From a virus: a stretch of DNA of 28,934 bases. Positions 24,198 through 28,934 of the stretch are shown here, one piece after another. The translations under genes were made by a program, and so were the position numbers. The stretch is from IMG/VR virus record IMGVR_UViG_3300032820_000078, positions 1 through 28,934 of that record; one strand, written 5' to 3'. The notes under the pieces were generated by a model. The model was not told the origin of the DNA. It did not search any database and saw only the letters and a list, made by a program, of their open reading frames with translations. Positions within the stretch are counted from its first letter, which is position 1. Each line of letters starts with the position of its first letter.

Positions 24198-25886
24198 ATG
24201 GCAGAACTTTTTGGGTTTACAATACAAAGGGCGATTAAGGATACGGGTGGGGAAAAAACATTTTCCACCCCAACTCCTGATGACGGCACCATTGATGTTG
24301 CTGGTGGTGGTTTCTTTGGCCAAATTCTAGACACAGATGGTAGAGAACGATCCGATTTAGATTTAATTCGGCGGTATCGTGATATTGCTCAGCAAGCTGA
24401 GTGTGATACTGCTGTTGAAGATATCGTAAATGAGGGTATTGTTTCTAATCAAAATGATCAATCAGTAGAAGTTTCTTTAGATCGTTTACGTTATCCAGAT
24501 AAAATTAAAAGAAAAATTCGTGCAGAATTTGATGAAGTTTTACGACTTTTACATTTTGAACAAAAAGGACATGATGTTTTTCGTCGGTGGTATGTAGACG
24601 GTCGTGTATTTTATCATAAGATCATTGATACCAAAAATCCAAGAAGGGGTATCACAGAGTTAAGATATATTGATCCAACCAAAATTAGAAAAGTCAGAGA
24701 AGTCAAAAAAGAGCTTGATGCCAAAACCGGCGTTGAAATGACGGAAAAGATTGCTGAATATTTTATATACAACGAAAAGGGATTGACTCCTGCTGGTATC
24801 GGGTCTGCTGGTCAAGGAATAAGGATAGCAGCGGATTCAATTACTTATATTCCCTCTGGTTTGATAGATGGTAATAGTGGAAGAGTTCTTTCTTATCTAC
24901 ACAAAGCAATTAAACCAGTAAATCAATTGAGAATGATTGAAGATGCGTTGGTCATTTATCGTATTTCAAGAGCACCAGAACGTAGGATTTTCTACATTGA
25001 TGTTGGTAATCTACCTAAGATAAAAGCAGAACAATATCTCAAAGATGTAATGAATCGTTATCGCAATAAGTTGGTGTATGATGCAACAACTGGTGAGATA
25101 CGAGATGATAGAAATCACATGAGTATGTTGGAAGATTTTTGGCTCCCACGCCGTGAGGGTGGTCGAGGCACAGAAATTTCAACATTGCCAGGTGGTTCTA
25201 ATTTAGGAGAAATTGATGACATCACTTACTTCCAGCGCAAACTATACCGTTCACTTAACGTGCCAATATCACGATTGGAATCCGAAAGTGGATTCAGTCT
25301 GGGTCGAAGCACAGAAATTACCAGAGATGAACTTAAATTTACTAAGTTCGTACAACGAATACGAAAGAAGTTCTCCCCCCTATTCACAGACATCCTTAAA
25401 ACTCAGTTACTACTTAAAGGAATAATTGCACCTGAAGATTGGCCTAATATACAAGAACATATTCAATATGATTTTCTTGCAGATGGTCATTTTGCAGAAT
25501 TGAAAGATGCAGAACTTTTGGAAAATAGACTTAATCAATTACAGACAGTTGAAGCTTATATTGGTACATTCTTCAGTAAGGAATATGTATTGAAGAAAGT
25601 ATTGCGTATGAATGATTCAGAGATTCAAGAAATGCGTGATCAGATTAAGAAAGAGATGGATACTGATCCAATAGATGGTGGAATTGTTGTACCTGATGGC
25701 GGAGATGGTATACAACGTATACCTGTTGATCCAATGGGTATGCCCATTGATCCAGAAATGCCAGCAGATGATAGAGCAAAAATGGCATTAGGTATACCAC
25801 CCGAAGGTGAAGGTGAAGAACCACCCGAAGAAGAACCAGTAGAAGATGATAAAGAATTTTTTGTGAAGAAAGGAAGAAAAAAATGA
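24198..25886 (+). CDS. 20: Portal protein gp20
   Basis: A 562-residue protein (T4 gp20: 524) preceded by AGGAG. Diagnostic stretches: LIRRYRDIAQQAECDTAVED, then IVNEGIV; RRWYVDGRVFYHKIID; GITELRYIDPTKIRKVREVK; then YRISRAPERRIFYIDVGNLP and KAEQYLKDVMNRYRNKLVYD; and the wing/stem region MLEDFWLPRREGGRGTEIST, then LPGGSNLGEIDD. These are the conserved blocks of T4-like portals, used widely as cyanophage marker sequence. It forms the dodecameric vertex for head assembly, packaging and neck docking. The C-terminal 60 residues are Pro/Glu/Asp-rich with PPEGEGEEPPEEEP, then a basic end. The stop overlaps the next ATG. Confidence 0.95.
   Translation: MAELFGFTIQRAIKDTGGEKTFSTPTPDDGTIDVAGGGFFGQILDTDGRERSDLDLIRRYRDIAQQAECDTAVEDIVNEGIVSNQNDQSVEVSLDRLRYPDKIKRKIRAEFDEVLRLLHFEQKGHDVFRRWYVDGRVFYHKIIDTKNPRRGITELRYIDPTKIRKVREVKKELDAKTGVEMTEKIAEYFIYNEKGLTPAGIGSAGQGIRIAADSITYIPSGLIDGNSGRVLSYLHKAIKPVNQLRMIEDALVIYRISRAPERRIFYIDVGNLPKIKAEQYLKDVMNRYRNKLVYDATTGEIRDDRNHMSMLEDFWLPRREGGRGTEISTLPGGSNLGEIDDITYFQRKLYRSLNVPISRLESESGFSLGRSTEITRDELKFTKFVQRIRKKFSPLFTDILKTQLLLKGIIAPEDWPNIQEHIQYDFLADGHFAELKDAELLENRLNQLQTVEAYIGTFFSKEYVLKKVLRMNDSEIQEMRDQIKKEMDTDPIDGGIVVPDGGDGIQRIPVDPMGMPIDPEMPADDRAKMALGIPPEGEGEEPPEEEPVEDDKEFFVKKGRKK
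24245..24270 (+). other. Hairpin-capable inverted repeat at the 5' end of gp20
   Basis: GGGTGG (24245-24250) and CCACCC (24265-24270) are exact complements, with AAAA/TTTT pairing inside and a GG bulge, around an AACA loop. It lies about 48 nt into the portal coding sequence. It could slow translation or be chance. Confidence 0.3.
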
Positions 25887-26083
25887 GTAGAGAATTTGTA
25901 GATTCAATTCAAGGTGGAAATAATTTAGGAGCAGAAAAGGCTTTTAAAGATTCAATTGCTAACAAGGTCGGCGATGCATTGGAAGTAAAAAGAAAAGAAA
26001 TATCTAAAACTTTTGTAGCTGGTGCTACAGGACATGCTATACATGTTACTACAGACCAAGAAGTTGAGGAAAACGAGGAGTAA
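25883..26083 (+). CDS. 67: Small prohead core protein, gp67-like
   Basis: A 66-residue protein starting inside the gp20 stop (ATGA overlap). It opens MSREFVDSIQGGNNLGAEKA and continues KVGDALEVKRKEISKTFV, with an acidic end. This pattern, short and charged with a GDALE-K+-E helix, belongs to small prohead core proteins directly behind the portal gene in marine T4-like phages; T4 has pip, 67 and 68 here. The role would be in the internal scaffold core, removed by gp21. Assignment to gp67 is mostly by position. Confidence 0.5.
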   Translation: MSREFVDSIQGGNNLGAEKAFKDSIANKVGDALEVKRKEISKTFVAGATGHAIHVTTDQEVEENEE

Positions 26084-26085
26084 AA

Positions 26086-26229
26086 ATGTCAAAATCAAAA
26101 ATTTCTATGTTATTAATTTTATTACTAATTATTGCCGCCGCCCTTGGTGCTTATTTTTATTATGATCAATCCGAACCTGTGATTGAGCAAATAATAGAAC
26201 CTGATGTAAACGAGGAAATCAGAGGCTGA
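26086..26229 (+). CDS. 47-residue single-pass membrane peptide
   Basis: A 47-codon ORF starting 2 nt after the preceding stop. The sequence is a short basic start (MSKSKIS), a hydrophobic span (MLLILLLIIAAALGAYFYY, residues 8-26) and an acidic tail (DQSEPVIEQIIEPDVNEE). This predicts an inner-membrane anchor with a short polar tail. GAGGAG precedes the ATG and the next ORF starts 4 nt after its stop, so it sits in the head operon. No relative is recognised. It could help anchor prohead initiation at the membrane, as the T4 prohead starts there; this is inference. Confidence 0.55.
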   Translation: MSKSKISMLLILLLIIAAALGAYFYYDQSEPVIEQIIEPDVNEEIRG

Positions 26230-26233
26230 TGGA

Positions 26234-26482
26234 ATGAGTCAGACGTTTGAAGGTGTATACAAATCCGTAATAGAAAAGGATGAACATAAAAAATCTCGGC
26301 AGTATAAGAAATTGTCTCCGAAGATGAAGGGTGCTGTTGATCAAATTTTCGGAATTATGGATTCTAAACCTTCAGATTTCCTAAATACTTTTGAGAAAAC
26401 TATGCGTGAAGTCGCAAAAAAGTTTAAAGTTCCTGAGAAAGAACTTATGAATTATTTTGAGAAAGAAATGTTATCAATATAG
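26234..26482 (+). CDS. 68: Prohead core protein, gp68-like
   Basis: An 82-residue highly charged helical protein: QTFEGVYKSVIEKDEHKKS, KLSPKMKGAVDQIFGIMDSK and VAKKFKVPEKELMNYFEKEM. It lies between the portal and the protease gene, where T4 has gene 68, and its KVPEKEL-NYFEKE end recurs in small proteins at this site in marine T4-like phages. The inferred role is as an internal prohead core component. T4 gp68 is 141 residues, so this one is short; the name rests on position. Its upstream spacing is tight (4 nt). Confidence 0.45.
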   Translation: MSQTFEGVYKSVIEKDEHKKSRQYKKLSPKMKGAVDQIFGIMDSKPSDFLNTFEKTMREVAKKFKVPEKELMNYFEKEMLSI

Positions 26483-26492
26483 GAGTTAGAAA

Positions 26493-26915
26493 ATGTCTTT
26501 TGCAACAAGAACATTGAGAGATACTGCAATGGGAACGGCCGGAGCTCAAGGTGGCCACGTCACTATCTTAGTTAATATTGATAATGATACAACTGCAACA
26601 AATGCTATCCTAGATGCAAGTGCTTTAGATGGTCATGCAAATGGAGCTAAATTACACATCAAAAGACTTTGGTGGGGTTTAGTACAAGGAACTGCTAATG
26701 ATGATACAGGCCATGCTGCAATTATTGAACAGGGTGATTCAGATGTAACATTAATTGACCTTGCTGGAAGTGGACATTATGATGGAACTGCTGGGCTGAT
26801 TAAATCTAATGCAACAAATACTGGCGCAACCTCTGGTGACATGGAACTATCTTGTCAAGGTACATCAGGTTTTATATTGATTGAGTTCATTAAAGATGAA
26901 AATTATACTGCATAA
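26493..26915 (+). CDS. Unrecognised 140-residue beta-rich protein in the head operon
   Basis: Starts at an ATG with AGGAG 8 nt upstream. Short beta strands are separated by Gly/Asn/Asp/Thr turns: TAGAQGGHVTILVNI, NAILDASALDGHANGAKLHI, KRLWWGLVQGTANDDTGHAA, then SDVTLIDLAGSGHYDGTAGL and SGFILIEFIKD. This resembles small single-domain beta-sandwich virion proteins such as decoration or neck-associated proteins. T4 has no gene here between 68 and 21. Two features fit a structural role: late operon position and a good ribosome-binding site. I do not recognise the family. Confidence 0.6.
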   Translation: MSFATRTLRDTAMGTAGAQGGHVTILVNIDNDTTATNAILDASALDGHANGAKLHIKRLWWGLVQGTANDDTGHAAIIEQGDSDVTLIDLAGSGHYDGTAGLIKSNATNTGATSGDMELSCQGTSGFILIEFIKDENYTA

Positions 26916-26931
26916 TAAGGAATAATATCAT

Positions 26932-27588
26932 ATGAACACCGTAAAATTATTTACAGAAGCTGTAGATGAAGTACAATACATCACTGAAGCAAAAGAAGGT
27001 GGTGGTAAAAATTATAAAATTAAAGGTATTTTTCTACAAGCTGATATTAAAAACCGTAATGGTCGGGTATATCCTATGGAAATTCTTCAAAAGGAAGTTG
27101 CCCGATATAATAAGAAATTCATCAATGAAAGTCGTGCTTATGGAGAGTTAGGACATCCCGATGGTCCAACTGTTAACCTAGAGCGTGTATCTCATATGGT
27201 TACTGAATTGTATCCAGATGGTAAGAATTTTGTTGGTGAAGCAAAGATTATGGAAACCCCAATGGGTAAGATTGTAAAAAATATTATGAATGAGGGTGGT
27301 AAGTTGGGTGTTTCTTCTAGAGGCATGGGAAGCTTGAATCAAAAAAATGGTGCAAATTATGTACGAGATGATTTTTATCTTGCAACTGCTGCTGATATTG
27401 TTGCAGACCCTTCCGCACCGAATGCTTTTGTAGAAGGTATTATGGAGGGAAAAGAGTGGGTCTGGAATAATGGGGCCCTTATTGAGTCAGAACTTGTTGA
27501 ATTAAAGCGGAAATTTGACGTTAAAAAGCGTAAAAGAGATGCAAAAGTGGAAGCTTTGGAGTTTGCAAAGTTCCTCAAAAAATTATAA
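26932..27588 (+). CDS. 21: Prohead core protease gp21
   Basis: A 218-residue protein (T4 gp21: 212), family S77/U9-like prohead protease. Catalytic residues are visible: YGELGHPDGPTVNLERVSH holds the nucleophile-activating His75, and GKLGVSSRGMGSL holds the Ser (128 or 129). KGIFLQADIKNRNGRVYPME is the conserved N-terminal block, and FVEGIMEGKEWVWNNG lies near the end. It is made as an inactive zymogen in the prohead core, then cleaves the scaffold and head proteins before packaging. AAGGA lies upstream of the ATG. The basic C-terminal tail (KKRKRDAK) is probably for core interaction. Confidence 0.92.
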   Translation: MNTVKLFTEAVDEVQYITEAKEGGGKNYKIKGIFLQADIKNRNGRVYPMEILQKEVARYNKKFINESRAYGELGHPDGPTVNLERVSHMVTELYPDGKNFVGEAKIMETPMGKIVKNIMNEGGKLGVSSRGMGSLNQKNGANYVRDDFYLATAADIVADPSAPNAFVEGIMEGKEWVWNNGALIESELVELKRKFDVKKRKRDAKVEALEFAKFLKKL

Positions 27589-27590
27589 TT

Positions 27591-27598
27591 TATAAATA
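27591..27598 (+). promoter_or_regulatory. T4-type late promoter box (TATAAATA) before gp22
   Basis: Exact TATAAATA 30 nt upstream of the gp22 ATG, immediately after the gp21 stop, with GGTAAGGAG between. It probably boosts scaffold and, beyond the window, major capsid (gp23) expression. Confidence 0.65.
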
Positions 27599-27628
27599 TA
27601 GTATACACAAAGGTAAGGAGACAAACCT

Positions 27629-28934
27629 ATGTCCGAAATAGATAAAACAATTGAAGAACTCGAAGCGGAAGTTCTTGCTGAACTTGAAGAAGCTTCTGAG
27701 AAGCCTTTAGGTAAGGCGAAAGACCTCGGCTTAGGTTCCAACAATGCCGATGAGGGTGTTTCTAAAGCGAAAGACCCTGCTCCTAATGTCGCTGGTGCTG
27801 ATAAGAAAGAAGCCGTAAAGGGTGAGAAAGCAAAAGACTTGGGTGGTCTGGATGGTCAAGACGAAAAAGTTGATAAGGCAAAGGATAAGAAGGCCGACGC
27901 CGTTGATCAATCAGAGCATGAAGTTGGTAAGAAAGCAACTGCTGCAGCTAAAGCAGTAAGTGGCGATGCTCAACAGAAAGGTTCAAAATCAGCTGAGGGT
28001 CCGAAGAAATTGGCCGCCGGTGATGAAGTTGAACATAACGGCGAAGAGCTGGAGGAGAATAAAAAGATGACTAAAGCTCAGGCTCTAGAACAGATTGGTA
28101 AAATGAAGAAGGCAGACATCGAAGAGATGTTGGCTGCTCGTTCTGCTAAACTTGCTGAAACCGATAAGGCTGAAACAGAAGAAGAGTTGAAGAAGCTTGA
28201 AGACCAGAAGGCAGAGATTGACGAAAGAATTAAGAGTATTTCTGTCAAAGAGGATATGGAAGCGCTCATGGGTGCTGACGATAATCTCAGTGAGGAGTTC
28301 AAGGTTAAGGCCGCAACAATTTTTGAGGCCGCAGTAAAAACTAAGATTCGTTCAGAGATTGAGCGAATTGACGAACAAGTAAGGTCTGAGAAAGATTCTG
28401 AATTGGATACTTTCAAGGAAGAGCTTACTGAAAAGGTAGACACATACCTCAACTACGTTGTAGAGGAATGGACGAAGGAAAATGAGTTAGCAATCGAGCG
28501 TGGTTTGAAAGGCGAAATTGCAGAAGACTTTATTTCTGGATTGAAACAGTTGTTTGTAGATCATTATATTGACGTTCCAGACGAGAAGTATGACGTTCTG
28601 GAAGCTCAATCTGAGAAGATTTCCGAACTAGAAGGAAAGTTGAATGAGGCAATTCAGAAGAGTGTTGACCTCAATTCTTCCAATGAAAAACTAGTTCGTG
28701 AACAGGTCGTTTCCGAAATTTCTGAGGATTTGGCCGATACCGAAATTGAAAAGTTTAAATCACTTACACAAGATGTTGACTTTGGGAGTGAAGAGTCTTT
28801 CCGTGAAAAACTTGATACACTGAAAGAAAGTTATTTTCCGAAAACTCAACCATCAAGTACAAGTGAGGAAACATTTGGTGATGAAGATGGTAGCACCGCA
28901 AAGGACGTTGATACGACAGATGCCATGAAAACGT
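27629..28934 (+). CDS. 22: Prohead scaffold protein gp22 (3' end outside window)
   Basis: Frame open from the ATG at 27629 to the window end: 435 codons without a stop. AAGGAG lies 10 nt upstream. Residues 1-150 are a charged, low-complexity leader with KAKD at residues 29, 46, 67 and 83. From about residue 146 (MTKAQALEQIGKMKK) on it is long coiled-coil helix. LSEEFKVKAATIFEAAVKTK, then DTYLNYVVEEWTKENELAIE and RGLKGEIAEDFISGLKQLFV, are the conserved core of gp22 scaffolds in marine T4-like phages. T4 gp22 is only 269 residues; the excess here is the N-terminal leader and C-terminal tail. It fills the prohead core and is destroyed by gp21. Confidence 0.88.
   Translation, partial: MSEIDKTIEELEAEVLAELEEASEKPLGKAKDLGLGSNNADEGVSKAKDPAPNVAGADKKEAVKGEKAKDLGGLDGQDEKVDKAKDKKADAVDQSEHEVGKKATAAAKAVSGDAQQKGSKSAEGPKKLAAGDEVEHNGEELEENKKMTKAQALEQIGKMKKADIEEMLAARSAKLAETDKAETEEELKKLEDQKAEIDERIKSISVKEDMEALMGADDNLSEEFKVKAATIFEAAVKTKIRSEIERIDEQVRSEKDSELDTFKEELTEKVDTYLNYVVEEWTKENELAIERGLKGEIAEDFISGLKQLFVDHYIDVPDEKYDVLEAQSEKISELEGKLNEAIQKSVDLNSSNEKLVREQVVSEISEDLADTEIEKFKSLTQDVDFGSEESFREKLDTLKESYFPKTQPSSTSEETFGDEDGSTAKDVDTTDAMKT

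Noticed and set aside
28078-28452. 124-codon minus-strand Ser-rich ORF
   Set aside because: It is antisense to the conserved gp22 core; Ser/Phe richness reflects complement of Glu/Lys codons.

Overview
The window is a late-gene (virion) block of a T4-like myovirus. From the + strand neck region onward the gene order follows phage T4: gp13, gp14, gp15, gp16, gp17, gp18, gp19, gp20, small prohead-core genes, gp21, gp22. AT-rich DNA, TATAAATA late promoters, short overlapping genes, 2OG-Fe(II) oxygenase genes and marine-type tail fibres (repeated EWSDLYLADGG units, glycine-rich tip) point to a marine T4-like phage of the cyanophage/pelagiphage kind. The host cannot be read from the window. I see no tRNA, CRISPR array, insertion sequence or integrase.

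Layout. (1) 1-2400, accessory genes: the 3' end of a glycosyltransferase-like gene, a DUF4376-like small protein, a 41-codon ORF and two adjacent 2OG-Fe(II) oxygenase-type genes. (2) 2419-6515, adsorption module: a double late promoter, then two cassettes each made of a tail fibre followed by a small tail-fibre-assembly-chaperone-like gene. The fibres share shaft repeats but have unrelated C-terminal tips. (3) 6529-15742, baseplate: a gp8-like protein, a giant 2491-residue DUF4815-type structural protein, and a 77-residue coiled-coil protein. The giant protein carries two tandem Hint (intein/hedgehog-like) autoprocessing domains just before its DPLAQTF motif. (4) 15774-21189, neck, tail completion and DNA packaging: gp13, gp14, gp15, gp16, an oxygenase gene lodged between the terminase subunits, and gp17. 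(5) 21193-21603: the only minus-strand gene, a degenerate HNH-like zinc protein, and a divergent promoter region. (6) 21604-24158: tail sheath gp18 and tail tube gp19. (7) 24198-28934, head: portal gp20, a gp67-like protein, a 47-residue membrane peptide, a gp68-like protein, an unrecognised 140-residue protein, protease gp21, and scaffold gp22 running off the window.

Together the genes make the capsid core, portal, packaging motor, neck, contractile tail, baseplate and host-binding fibres. The strongest unusual signal is the tandem Hint pair inside the giant baseplate protein. Next are the oxygenase gene inserted into the terminase operon and the opposite-strand HNH relic, whose TATAAATA box lies only 5 nt from its ATG. 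All family assignments come from reading the protein sequences by eye; no database search was run.
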